From: Entophlyctis helioformis
Taxonomy: Eukaryota > Chytridiomycota > Chytridiomycetes > Chytridiales > Chytriomycetaceae
DNA: 47,276 nucleotides
NCBI GenBank assembly: GCA_025526915.1
Contig: JAHLKH010000195.1
Span: 1 to 47,276, forward strand
Direction of reading: 5' to 3'
Positions within the stretch are counted from its first letter, which is position 1. The number at the start of each line of letters is the position of its first letter. Under the pieces are notes generated by a model. That model was not told where the DNA came from, made no database searches, and was given only the letters and a program-made list of their open reading frames with translations. The position numbers and the translations under genes were made by a program. Below are positions 8,946-20,493 of the stretch, piece after piece.

Positions 8946-11178
8946 ATGCCTGGACACCGTGACCTGCCGCCAGAGCTCATTCATCTCATTCTGTCGCATG
9001 TGTCGGACCATCGAGACCTGTTCGCCTGCACGCTCGTCAGCCGGCGGTGGAGTGCGTGCGCCAACCCGCGCCTATGGCGGCTCGTGCGGACCACGTCGTT
9101 CCGATCGCTGCGGATGCTCGAGGAGCTTGTCCAGCAGTCTGCGGCGCTCATGGCCAACCAGCTGGCGGCGTTGAGGAGCTCCCACGACGGGCCTATGGAG
9201 GGCCACGGAGAGCTCTCGCCCTACTACGGGCAGGGCGGGCCGCGCGGGCCGGGCAGTGGCAGCGGCGGCGGCGGTGGCGATTCGGTGACGATCGGGCCGC
9301 AAGCGAGCAGCACGCATCTGTCGTTCTGGCAGCGGAGTCGGCTCAAGCTGAGGGGAATGTCGCTCAGCCCATCACGCCATCGCAGCGCTGCCCTGGCGGC
9401 GAGATCGGATGTCGGCGGCTCGGCGGCTCGGTCGCTATCGTGGTCGTGGTCGTCGGGGTCGTCCATGTCGCAGACAAGTGCTGCGGCCCGCGACGGCCAG
9501 CACGGCGACGGCGGCAGCCTGGATCTGGTGCGCCGCAACAGCGGCAGCAGCGTTGCGACGGCGGGAAGCATCGATCTGTCGGAGCAGGAGGGCGGCCGCA
9601 GTGTGTCGATGGACCAGCCGCTGCGCAAGACATCCAGCATGGTGAGTTGGCCGATCGCTCAAGTGTGCTCAAGTGTGCTTGTGCATGCCCCCACTGACAC
9701 GCTTGCCAGACACGGCGCCTGTCGTGGATCTCACGGCCGCGGCGATCGCTGTCGCACCGGTCGCGGTCGCAGTCCAAGGGCAGGCCACAGCCGCACCCAT
9801 GGATCTCGCGCAACCTGGTGATTGAGCACCTGCACATCTCCATATCCACCCAGTCGATCCTGCACCCCGACGTGTCGCGCACGGTTGCGCGCATCCTGTC
9901 GCACCTGCCCAACTGCTACTCCCTCTCGCTCCCGTCAGCCCACATCCGCTCCATCCACACCGTGTTCAAGTCGCCCCAGAACCTCACGCATCTCGATATC
10001 TCGCAGGTGGTGGACACCCAGCGCACTGACCGGCTGCTGGGTCTCGTGGCTGCCCACTGTCCGGACCTGCTGTCGATCGTGTTCGGCCCGACGATATGCA
10101 TGGGCCATGTGTCGCGCCGTGACGGCCTGCGTACTCTCGGCACCAAGTGCCGCAAACTCGAGCAGATTGTGCTGCACGGCGAGCGGTACCGCGTGCATTC
10201 ACACACCACACCGCTGCTCGCGCTGCTGCGACAGTGCACCAACCTCCGCCGCGTGCACCTCAACTACCTCTGCTGCACTGAATACAGGTGCGTTGCGTTG
10301 CGTGCGTGGCATCTGCTGTCCTGTCGACCGCTCGCTCACACTCTTGCACACGCTTTGCACGCCGCGACTGCAGACAGCTCGTCTCGTGTATAGCAAACAA
10401 CAACCCGTCGCTCGAGTACCTGCATATCCGTCTGGCCGTGCTCTCGGCCACATGGGCCGACCACGTGCTCGTCGTTCTCGCACGCAAGTGCCGGTCGCTG
10501 CGCTACCTCCAGGTGCAGCCGTTTCCTTCCTTCTCCGACGCCGGCCTCCATTTCCTCGTGTCGCAGTGCCCCATCACGCATCTGAGCATCCAGGACGCGT
10601 TTCTGGTGACGAGCATCGGCGTGAGCACAATCGGCCGCTACGGCCGGCACGTGGCCAAGCTGGACATTTCGCGATGCCCGTCGGTCGGGCTGCGGGACGT
10701 GGAGCGCATGAGCGCGGGTGTTGTCAACACCAGCTTGCGGCACTTGGTGCTGAACGACATGTTTGGCGATGCCGGGCTGCGTGACGTGGTCAGGGCGTTG
10801 CAGGTCGTGGCTGAGCGGTGTACGCGGCTGCTCGAGTTTGAGTTTACGCTGCCGGTGTCGTGGGATGAGGTCGTGGACGTGTGGCCGGCTGCAGATCCGG
10901 AGATCCTCGTCTGTTCGCCGCGGCCGCGGGCAGGGGTGTCTCGCGGCAGTGCCTCGGATGCCCAAGCACATGCACACGCCCATGGCGAGACAGAAGCCGC
11001 GTGGCTGCATTCCAGTCTCCCGCCGGCGTCCACATCATCGTCTTTGCAACCGTTTGTGTGGCCGCCGCTGTCTGGGACGCCGCCCGGCCCGTGCCAGTGG
11101 TGCGATCGCGGTGCCAAGACGCACATTGTCCTGTCGGGCCGCCACCTCCGCAGCTTTTGCAATGCTACCTTCTCGTGA
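8946..11178 (+). CDS. F-box / leucine-rich repeat protein, 3 exons
   Basis: Exons 8946-9641, 9710-10287 and 10374-11178 join to 692 residues. Residues 6-42 are an F-box (DLPPELIHLILSHVSDHRDL, then LVSRRWSACANPRLWR), the SKP1-binding module of SCF ubiquitin ligases. A Ser/Gly-rich disordered stretch (about 90-250) precedes irregular leucine-rich repeats (about 265-580) with units such as NLTHLDISQV, LRYLQVQPF, VAKLDISRCPSVGLRDVERM and LRHLVLNDMFGDAGL, typical of F-box/LRR (AMN1-like) receptors. The C-terminus has CQWC and FCNATF segments. The target protein is unknown. Introns have CTGAC branch motifs. The leader CACACATACATAGAG immediately precedes the ATG. Confidence 0.88.
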
Positions 11179-11448
11179 CATTTTTGATGCCTCTAATGTG
11201 TATGTACATTGACAGTCCAAGTTGGCTATACAGCCATGCCCCATGCCTCATGCAACAGCACCTCGTTGACATTGTTTCCAATAAGACCATCCATTCTCAT
11301 GGTCGTGATCCAGGTTTCCTTTGCGCGTCTTCATTCCATTGACTGCGACACGAGCGGCAGACTTGGTGCCGGCTCAAGCCACAGCCACAGCCGAGTCAAG
11401 TCCTCTCCGGTCTGGTCCAGCCCAGCCCAGTTGAACCAGCTTCGGCAA

Positions 11449-12654
11449 TTAGGCCAAGTTGGCGAGATAGTCCTTGATCTCTCCGGCAGACAGGGAGCGG
11501 AAGGTGCCGACGGACACCTTGTCGCCGTCGCGGTTGATGGTCTCGACCTGTTGTGCAATGCCAATCTCGATGGACGACTCTGTGACGAGCCCCTCAATGC
11601 CCTCCTTGAGGGTCAGGATGGCCGTGTAGACGGCATCTTCAATCTCCATGGTGGGGGCGTATCTATTCCAGGGTCGGCTGTTAGGACGAGGACAGCAATC
11701 AAGCAAACCAGGAGACGACGACAATACCTCTTTTCGAGGAAAGTCTTGGCGTTGACCATGTTCTTTCCGATTGCGGATGCCTTCCAGGCCCAGTATGAGC
11801 CCGAGGGATCCACCTGGTAGAGAGTCGGGCCGGTCTCGTCGATGCCGGCAATGAGCAGCGAGACGCCAAAGGGACGAACACCACTAGACAAGGGAGCAAG
11901 CGATCAGCATGGCGATCCACGAGCTGAGGCGAAGAGTGATCGACTGGCAAGCAAGCGAGAAGGCAGGCATTCATGGCCGCGAGAGCGAGACGAGCAAGGA
12001 AACGGGGGCAGACTGCGGCAGGCATGGCGCGTACCCCGACTGAGTGTATTCTTGCATGACGGAGGCGACCTCTTTGACGAGCATGAGGGTGGGCGGCTCC
12101 TCGGCGTAGATGCGCTTGTACTCTTGGGCCGACTTGCGGGCACGGTCGAGCAGCACACGGGCATCAGGACCCATGCCGGCGTAGACCATGCCGATGTTTG
12201 CCGAGATGGGCGAGACCTTGACGAGCGTGGAGTCGTCAACAAGGAACGACGGCGTCTTCTTTTCCGTGACGATGACAACGCCGTTTGTGGCTGTAGGTGG
12301 CCAGGTCAGGCCAGGTCGAGTCGAGTCAAGTCAGGCAAGCCAGCCAGGTGCGAGTCAGTCTCTGCAACGGGTTGAACGCGTCGTGCAGCCAACGCTCGCG
12401 GACGCAAGGGGACAGGCCAGGGTCGAGCGAGGGCAGGAGGGCAAGCGGGAGTGGGTGGGCATGCACAAGCGAGACAAGGACAGAGCATAGAAGGACAGCA
12501 TAGAGAGCACAAGCGCACAACTGCAAGCGCAAGAGCACGCACCCTTGATGCCGATGGCGGTCACGCCCTGGGCCACGGCCGTCAGAGCGTGCTCTATCTG
12601 GCCGAGCTTGCCCGACGGCGAGAAGGTCGTGAGCGAGAACGAGTAGCTGGACAT
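11449..12654 (-). CDS. PRE8: 20S proteasome subunit alpha-2, 4 exons
   Basis: Minus-strand exons 12543-12654, 12035-12290, 11728-11883 and 11449-11662 join to 245 residues (yeast PRE8 250, human PSMA2 234). The N-terminus [20 protein letters not shown] is the alpha-subunit signature. The rest tracks the alpha-2 type throughout: [93 protein letters not shown]. It builds the outer heptameric ring of the 20S core and gates substrate entry. Unusually, the QIEYAL motif reads QIEHAL. It is transcribed divergently from SMC6 with start codons 166 bp apart. The first intron is 252 nt, the others 151 and 64 nt. Confidence 0.96.
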
Positions 12655-12820
12655 GGCGGTTGGCTGTGGTTGTGGTGGTGGTTGTGCTTGTGCTTGTGCT
12701 TGTGGTGGTGGTTGTGGTTGTGCGAGTCGTCGTCGTGCTCGTTGTCGTGCTCGTTGTCGTGGTTGAACGACTCGAGATTGCGGGTTGCCGCCAAAGCCGA
12801 ACGCAAACTCCATCGGCAGC
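12655..12820. promoter_or_regulatory. Bidirectional promoter region of PRE8 and SMC6
   Basis: Only 166 bp separate the two divergent start codons. The segment is built of short repeats (TGTGGTGGT, TGTGCTTGTGCTTG, GTCGTGCTCGTT) and has no clear TATA box. No PACE-type proteasome element was recognised. Confidence 0.6.
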
Positions 12821-15800
12821 ATGGGCGACCCCGACGGCAGCGACGGCCTCGACGGCAGCAACGACCGTGCACCGCGCCGTGCACCGCTCACAGCACACCT
12901 AGCACAACCAGCGCATGCGCCGCAGAAGCGCACCCGCCGCGCTCTTGTCCACGAAGACCCCGACGACGACCCCGCCGAGTTCATGTCGCAGCCGCTCATC
13001 CCCGACCTCGGCGACCACGACCAAGACCACCACGACAACAGCAACGACCAAGACCAAGACGCCGACTTTGACGAGCCCGCCTCGCCCAAGCGCCAGCGCC
13101 GCATGCAGCCGGCCGGCCGCCCGTCCCACTCCAGCAGCCACTCGGACAGTGACGATGCCCACGACGACCGCCACATGCCCGCCTCGTCTGCAAAGGTGCG
13201 TGCTGCCCGACAGGCTGTTCGGACGCCATTTCGGACACGATCGCCTGTTGGCTGGCTGGCTGGCTGGCTGGCTCACACACACACACTCGCACTCGCACTC
13301 ACAGGACAATGGCGGCCTGGGCAGCATCGAAAAGATCGAGCTCGTCAACTTCATGTGCCACTCGTACCTCCAGGTGTCGCTCGGCTCAAAGATCAACTTT
13401 ATCGTCGGCCACAACGGCAGTGCGTGGCTGCTTGCTGTCGACTGTCTTGTATTGGCAGCCGTGTACTGCCTTTTACAGGCGTGTCTGGCCACACACTGAG
13501 CCTGTGCCGTGTGCCATGTGCCATGTGCCGTCTTCGTGCTCAACAGGTGGAAAGTCGGCCATCTTGACCGCTCTCACCGTCTGTCTCGGCGGCAAGGCCT
13601 CGTTCACCAACCGTGGCAACAACATCCGCGCTCTGCTCAAGGAAGGCGAACAGTTGAGTCGCGCGTCTCCCTCTCCCTTTCTTTCCCTCTTGCCGCTTGC
13701 CTCTCTGACATTGTCATGCCCCACCCAGAGTCGGCTCAGTCACCATCCACATCCGGAACTGCGGCCCTGATGCATACAAGCCAAAGATCTACGGCTCCAC
13801 CATCATCGTCGAGCGCAAGATTGTGCGCGAGGGCACTGCCACCTACAAGATCAAGAACGCAAAGGGTAGGAGCCTGCCATCTGTCGTGCCGTCTACCGGC
13901 CATTGCACAGTCGGCCGTTTCTCACACACTGCACCTTGTTGCACTGGATTTGACAGGTGGAACAGTCTCGACCCGCCATGAGGATCTGATCTCCATCTGC
14001 GACCACATGCAGATTGTTGTCGACAATCCCATGGCCATCCTCACACAGGACACGGCCCGCACGCTCCTTGCCAACAGCTCGGCACAGGAAAAGTACAACG
14101 TAAGCCATCCATCTCTCACTCTCTCCCTTGATCGATCGCCTGCGTGATCTATGGAGCATAGCACGGCGATCCGACTGACACCTCTGAATGCCGTGGCATG
14201 ATCCGCAGTTCTTCCTCAAGGGCACGCAGCTCGAGAAACTCACGGCCGACTATGTCGCCATTGACGAGTTTATCGAAAACTCGACCAAGATCCTGTCGTT
14301 CAAGAAGACGGCGCTGCCCGACATGGAGCAGGATGTTGCGCGTCTCGAAAAGAAGTGGAAGGTGGGTGGTCCTTGTGCGATCTGCTGGTGCGTATGGCTG
14401 TGGCTGCGTGTGAGTGTCTGACCCCCTTGCCAACGGGCATGCGGTGATGGCAGGACATGGAAGTGGCCATGCAGATGGAGAAGGACCGCAATCGCATCTT
14501 CTTGGAACACATTTGGGCCAAGATCCAAGAGTTTGAGCAGGTGATTGGCGTTCATCTGGCGGGCGACGTTTGCCGTATGACTGGCTGACTGACAGGTCGG
14601 CGTCTAGAAAATCGAGACTGAAGAGGAGCTGCTTGAGCGTCAGCAGCTCAAGCTGGAGGCGAACGCGCCAAGGATCGCCGAGGCCGAGGTGAGAGCAGAT
14701 TGGTCGGGTATGCAGCCACTGCGCGATGAGCCGACTGACCGATCTGCGTGCCCGACTCTTAGCGGGATGTGGAGGCGTGCAGTACTCAAGTGGCGCAGCT
14801 AACAGAGCAGCTGCATGACGTGCGCGCCGAAATGGTGCCCGTCACTGCCGAGCGTGAGAAGCTGCACCGCGAGATCCAAGAGTCCAAGCAGCTCAATGCA
14901 CAGCTGTCCAACGACATCACGTCGCTTGATCGCGATCTTCGCAAGTACAACAGCGCGGCCGAGCGGCTTGATGCACGCATCGCCGAAGAAAAGCGCAAGC
15001 TCCAGGTCGACCACGTGTATGTTGGTCTGTGATGGCGTTCGGTGCTGCATGAGCCATCGCGGCTGACTCGATCATTGGCTGGATGTGTCGTGTGCCAACA
15101 GCGCGGTTCGTGAGCAGAAGCGTGCGACCATTGCCGAGCTGCAAGAGAACAAGAATCAGCTGAACCACGACCGCGATTCTGTGAGTTGGGCGGGGCTGTG
15201 CATGTCTTACACGACGTGCTGTTCTACTAACCGGCTTGCTTGTGTCTTTGACAAATCCCTTGGTGACCAGTGGCTGGTCAAGCGGGACGAGCTCGAAGCC
15301 AGCCAAAGCGAGACGCGCGAGATGCGCGAACGCGCCGTCGAGCAACTGACGTCCAGCCAAAACAGGATGCACCAAATGCAGGACCAGCTGCGCCGCATGG
15401 AGAGCAACAAGTCGGACCGGCTGGCCATGTTTGGCGACCGCATGCCCGAGATTGTGCGCCAGATCAACGAGCAGGACCGGCGTGGCGCGTGGCGTGGCGC
15501 TCGGCCCGTCGGCCCCATCGGCATGTACGTCAACCTCGAGCGTCCAGAGTTCACCGACGTCATTGAACACCTCGTTGCCGCCACCATGAGCGCCATGATT
15601 GTCGAGACGCACGAGGACCTCAAGCTCCTCCAGAGCATCGCGCAGCGCTGCGGGTTCCCCAACATGGACATCTTAAAGGTGGACGGTCGCAGCGCCATCA
15701 ACATCTCCAGCGGCCTGCCAGACCCGTCCTACACGACCGTGCTTTCGTGTCTCAAGATTGAGAACCCGGTTGTGCTCAAAGCGCTGGTGATCACGCACTC

Positions 15801-17836
15801 GATCGAGAAGCTGGTGCTGGTCAACACCCGTGACGAGGGCGACGAGCTGGCGCGCCATGGGTACCCCCGTAACGTCAACGGCGTGTACACCAAGGACTGT
15901 TACGCTGTCGGTACCCGGAACGGTGGCTTTAGTGCGTCACGGCTCCACAAGGCATACAATGCGCCGCGTATGACCAAGAATGTCGACAACCTGATTGCGT
16001 ACGTCACTGCCGTGTTTGTGACGTGTGGAGGTGTGTGTAGAGGGGGGTGGTGGAACTGACGGATTGGATCGTGCAGCGAGATGCGCCAAAAGACCGATGC
16101 TCTTGCGCGGACGATCGAGCTGCACCAGCAGGAGCTGCAGCGTTTGGACCAGGGCGAACGGCAGGTCGCCTCGGAGCGCAACCGGATCCGCGTACGCCAG
16201 TGATTTTGTGGCTGCCACTGGATGCAGAGTGCTCATACGCTGACTCGTGTATGCGGCAGATGGCCATCACGGACATTGACCGCAAGATGGAGATGATTGA
16301 CCGTCAGATCTATGATATCGAAGACAGCTTACGCGTATGTGCGGCCGTGGGTATGCACAGACGAGCAAGAAGGCGACTGACACGGCATGTGCATGCTTGC
16401 ATGGACGGGACTGCAGGAGGACGATCCGACCAACATCAATGCGCTTGAGCAGGAGCGTGCCGAGGAGGCGGACCGCATCCGTATTGCGTCGGCACAGATC
16501 CACGGCCTCACGGAGCAGCGCCAAGTGCAGCGCAGCCTGCACCACGAGATTGTCGCGCGCGTGCAGCAGATCGAGACCACGCTTGGCGACATCCAGAACC
16601 GTCACTACCAGATCTCGGTGAGTCGCACGCATCATCCGCCGTGCCGTAGTCCAGATGTGGATGCATACAGGCACAGGCACTGACATGAACGCTGCAGAAC
16701 GAGCTGGAGACCGCGTCAGCCAGGTTCATGCAGCTGACGCACAACCTCGGCCATTTCCGAGACAAGCAGGCAGAGTACCAGGCACATGTCACGCAGCAGA
16801 CCGAGAAAGTCGCCATGATGCGCGCCAAGGCTGTCGAGCAGGAAGCCCGCTGTCGCGAGCAGGTCGGCCCGCGCGTGCCTGTCCAGTCCTCGGTCGCCGA
16901 GCTCGAGCATTCCCTCAAGCTCATCGAAGCCAAGCTCGCCGAAAAAGAGAAGCAGTGCGTAGGATGCCCTGCCCGCGTCTCTCTCCGTCTCCATCCATGC
17001 TCACACTGACGCCTGTCCAACCCGACCCGACTCGGCACGCCGTGTGCACCTACAGGTTCGGCAGCCGCGAAAAGCTCTTCAACGAGCTGTCCGCCAAACA
17101 AGGGTCCCTCGCCCAAGCCCAGCTCGAGACCAAGCACTCGGAAGCGTTTCTGCGACACCTGCGCCGGTCGCTCGCGCAACGCAACCGCGCATACGACGAT
17201 TTCAAGACGTACATCTCCATCCGCGCCAAGCGGCTGTTCTCGGAACTCATCCGCAAGCGCGGGTACCGCGGTGTGCTGACGCTCGACCACGATCGCAAGG
17301 AGTTGATGCTCAAGGTGTGTGTGGCGCTTGGAGCGTGTATGGCGTGTGGCGTACGCTGACGCTGCGGTGTGGATTAGGTTGACGTGGCGGCAGAACAGAG
17401 CCACATGCAGGTGCCTGCGGACAGCGGTGGCAACGACACTGATCCGCGCGCGCTCTCGGGCGGCGAGAAGAGTTTTGCGACCGTGTGTCTGCTTCTCGCG
17501 CTGTGGGAGTCCATGGCGAGCCCGTTCCGCGCGCTGGACGAGTTTGACGTTTTCATGGTGCGTCTTGTCTTGCGTCTCGACTCCCTGCATGTGTGTCGCC
17601 ATGATGCAGATCGACTCACATGGATGGGATCCGATGGCCGTGGACAGGATGCCGTCAACCGCCGTCTGGCGATGAAGCTCATGATCAGCAATGCGCGCGA
17701 CGCCGAGGTGCAGTCGCAGTACATTCTGATCACGCCGCAGAACATGAGCCACGTCGAGGGCATCGGCGGCCCAGATGTGCGCGTGTGTCGGCTGAGCGAC
17801 CCCGAGCGCAACCAGCAGCGCCTCAGCTTTGGCTGA
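12821..17836 (+). CDS. SMC6: SMC6, structural maintenance of chromosomes protein 6, 18 exons
   Basis: Exons: 12821-13195, 13305-13419, 13547-13652, 13729-13865, 13957-14099, 14209-14361, 14454-14540, 14608-14688, 14763-15016, 15102-15180, 15271-15998, 16077-16191, 16260-16334, 16417-16617, 16698-16954, 17056-17314, 17378-17557, 17648-17836. All junctions keep phase, giving 1177 residues. An acidic tail (1-125) precedes the ATPase half with Walker A GHNGSGKSA (about 160-168, assembled across an intron) and the SMC6-typical [20 protein letters not shown]. Two long coiled-coil arms flank a hinge (about 500-640, [21 protein letters not shown] region). The C-terminal half has signature [19 protein letters not shown] (about 1081) and Walker [14 protein letters not shown] (D1109, E1110). 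SMC6 pairs with SMC5 in DNA repair and replication-fork processing. The start is the first ATG of the frame after the divergent promoter. No frame break anywhere. Confidence 0.97.
13249..13273 (+). repeat. (CTGG)n repeat in SMC6 intron 1
   Basis: About six CTGG units, followed by CACA and GCACTC repeats, lie before the exon 2 acceptor at 13304. This is one of three genes here with the same tetranucleotide in the first intron. Confidence 0.9.
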
Positions 17837-17947
17837 TCCCTGGCCCGATCTCTATGTGTGTGCACGCCCTGTGCACGCCTTGTGCCTGTCTGCCATCCAT
17901 CCATCCATCCATCCAGCCAGCCATCGCAACACCTTGCCATCGATTGC

Positions 17948-17953
17948 AATAAA
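17948..17953 (+). terminator. AATAAA polyadenylation signal, probably for SMC6
   Basis: AATAAA lies 112 bp after the SMC6 stop and only 7 bp before the PRO2 ATG. If used, the SMC6 transcript would end inside the PRO2 coding region. Confidence 0.45.
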
Positions 17954-17959
17954 CCGGCA

Positions 17960-19596
17960 ATGAGCAGCAACACGGTCGCTCCGAGCGCCGAGCTTGTGCA
18001 GCTCGCACAGGCCGCACGCCGCGCAGCCATTGCCCTGCAGTCCGCCTCCAGCACGCTCAAGAACACTGCGCTGCAGCACATCCACGACAGCCTGGCGGCC
18101 TCCAAGTCGGCCATCCTCGCCGCCAACAGGGCCGATCTCCTCGTACGTCTGCGCCGGCATCTTCACGTGCATTCGTGCATGCGTGTGGCTGCCTGTCGAT
18201 GGCCGCCTGCTGACGGATGCCTGGCGTGGCGGCGAGCAGAACGCCGAGAAGCAGGTGCAGGCGGGCAGCCTGTCGTCGGCGCTGTTCAAGCGGCTGGACC
18301 TCGCCGGGCCCGCCGACGCCAAGTTCGACTCGCTGCTCAGCGGCGTGCTCGATGTGGCCAGGCTTGACGATCCCGTAGGTAAGCGGCTCTGCTCCACCGT
18401 TCCCGCGCTCGTGCATGTGCATGTGCATGTGCGTGTGGGACCTGCGCTGACTCTGCACGGCGGACAGGCAAGCTGAGCCTGGCGTCCAGGCTCGACACGG
18501 GGCTGGACCTGTTCCGAGTGTCGTGCCCCGTCGGCGTGCTGCTCGTCATTTTCGAGGCGCGGCCCGAGGTGGTCGTGCAGGTGGCGTGTCTGGCGCTCAA
18601 GTCGGGCAACGCCGTGATCCTCAAGGGCGGCAAGGAGGCCGCGGCGTCCAACGCCGCTCTGCACGCGGCGATCCAGACGGCGCTTGCGGGTGTACCGGGC
18701 GCCGACGGGCTTGCGGATGCCGTCCAGCTGGTGTCGACGCGCGGCGACGTGGACGGGCTGCTTGCGCTCGACGGGCTGATCGACCTGGTGATTCCGCGCG
18801 GCAGCAACGAGCTCGTTCGCCATGTGCAGGGATCGACCCGCATTCCGGTGCTGGGCCACGCTGACGGCATCTGCTCCGTGTATGTGGACAAGGACGCCGA
18901 CGTCCGCAAGGCTGTCGACGTGGTGGTCGACTCCAAGGTACGCTGTGCTGCGTGCTGATCTGTCTGGCGTTTACCGACTGATGTTCGTGGCAGGTCAACT
19001 ACCCGGCGGCGTGCAATGCGGCCGAGACGCTCATTGTGCACGCGGATGTGCTCGGCACGCATCTGCCGCCCATTGCAGCCGGCCTCCTTGCCCGCGGCGT
19101 CACGCTCCGATGCGATGCAGAGTCCCTTGCTGCCCTCAGCCAGTCGCACGCCGCAGCCATCGCGCCGGGCGCCATCATGCTGTCAACCCCTGCCGACTAC
19201 ACGACCGAGTTCCTCGACCTTGTCATGGCCGTCAAGACGGTGCCGTCGCTCGCAGCGGCCATCACGCACATCAACTCGCACGGCTCCAAGCACACCGACT
19301 GCATTCTCACCGAAACCGAGACGTCTGCACGGACGTTTATGACGCTCGTTGACGCAGCCGGCGTGTACTGGAATGCGTCGACGCGGTTTGCCGACGGGTT
19401 CCGCTACGGCTTTGGTGCAGAGATTGGCGTCAGCACCAACAAGACGCACGCGCGCGGCCCGGTCGGCCTGGAGGGGCTTGTGATCTACAAGTACCGGCTG
19501 TATGGCTCTGGGCACACGGTTGCGCCGTACAACTCGGGCGAGAAGGTGTACCACCGGGCGGAGATTCCGCTGGGCGAGGCGCAGACGATGCTGTGA
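17960..19596 (+). CDS. PRO2: Gamma-glutamyl phosphate reductase (glutamate-5-semialdehyde dehydrogenase), 4 exons
   Basis: Exons 17960-18142, 18240-18378, 18468-18937 and 18994-19596 give 464 residues, the normal length. The enzyme reduces gamma-glutamyl phosphate to glutamate-5-semialdehyde with NADPH, the second step of proline synthesis. Conserved blocks: PVGVLLVIFEARPEVVVQVA, SGNAVILKGGKEA, IDLVIPRGSNELV, PVLGHADGICSVYVDKDAD, the catalytic-Cys segment NYPAACNAAETLIVH (Cys about 271), GSKHTDCILTE, VYWNASTRFADGFRYGFGAE, IGVSTNKTHARGPVGLEGL. It starts 123 bp after the SMC6 stop on the same strand. It is a stand-alone PRO2, as in yeast, not fused to the kinase as in animals and plants. Confidence 0.96.
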
Positions 19597-20493
19597 CGTG
19601 GTTGTTCTGCGATGGTCTGGCAGAATGAAGCGTGAGCAGCGTGAGCAGCGTACCGTGTGTGCCGGCATGCTATGGGCGACGGGGGTTTGCCTCCACGGAC
19701 GCAGCAAATCTTCCGACGCCGAAACAACGATTCTCGCTTCATCATCAACTGCTGATCCACCCCAGGCTACCAGCGACAACCGATGTCAAGGCGGACGGAC
19801 GACAGCCCCGCTCGGGCCGCTCAGGCGGGCGGGCGGCGACGGGGCGGCAGCACGCCTACGGAGCAGGCGTCCGCCCAGCGTGCGCCGCTGCCTGCGTCTG
19901 CGTGCGCATCTGCGCTTTGCACCACCACCACGCCCGCCTGCCCGCCGTGCCCCGCTGCCGGTGCACACGCCCCACCCCCAACGCCAGCAAGCAGCAGCAG
20001 CAGCAGCAGCAGCCAACGACACCGACACCAACGACGACACCGACGACCACGCAGCGCAGCGTGGTGGTGTGCACCAGCAGGCTTGTCTGCCGCATCTGCA
20101 GCCGTCACTCCGTGCGACGCCGGCAGCGACACCGACACCGACACTGGCAACGGCTGTGCGGGCTGGCACCTGCACGACCACGACCACCACGACCATCACC
20201 ATCAACGACAACGATGGCCACAGGCACAGGCACAGGCACAGACACAGGCACAGGCACAGACACAGACACAGGCACAGATGCAAGCACGACAGGTGCCGGC
20301 ACATGCACGGCACGCGCACGGCAGCCGTCTCGGCGTCGCCTGTGCCGAGCGTGCGCCGCTGCGGCAGCTTGTCGAGTCGGAGTCGTCGACGCCTTGCCCA
20401 GCCCAGAAGCAGCAGCAACAACTACGGCAGCAGCAGCAACTACGGCAGCAGCACCGACCAGCCCGCTCGTCGCTGGCCACCAGATTTGCGTCC
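19597..20493. other. Intergenic / leader region upstream of the receptor gene
   Basis: This 897 bp stretch has no recognisable gene. One forward frame is open from 19783 into the receptor start, but its predicted peptide is Ala/Thr/Gln/His-rich low complexity, so it is treated as leader or promoter. It contains a long CACAGG repeat and CAGCAG/ACGACACCG tracts. Confidence 0.55.
20218..20278 (+). repeat. CACAGG/CACAGA hexanucleotide tandem repeat
   Basis: About ten units of CACAGG or CACAGA follow one another about 215 bp before the receptor ATG, next to a run of CAC/CAT triplets. Confidence 0.9.
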
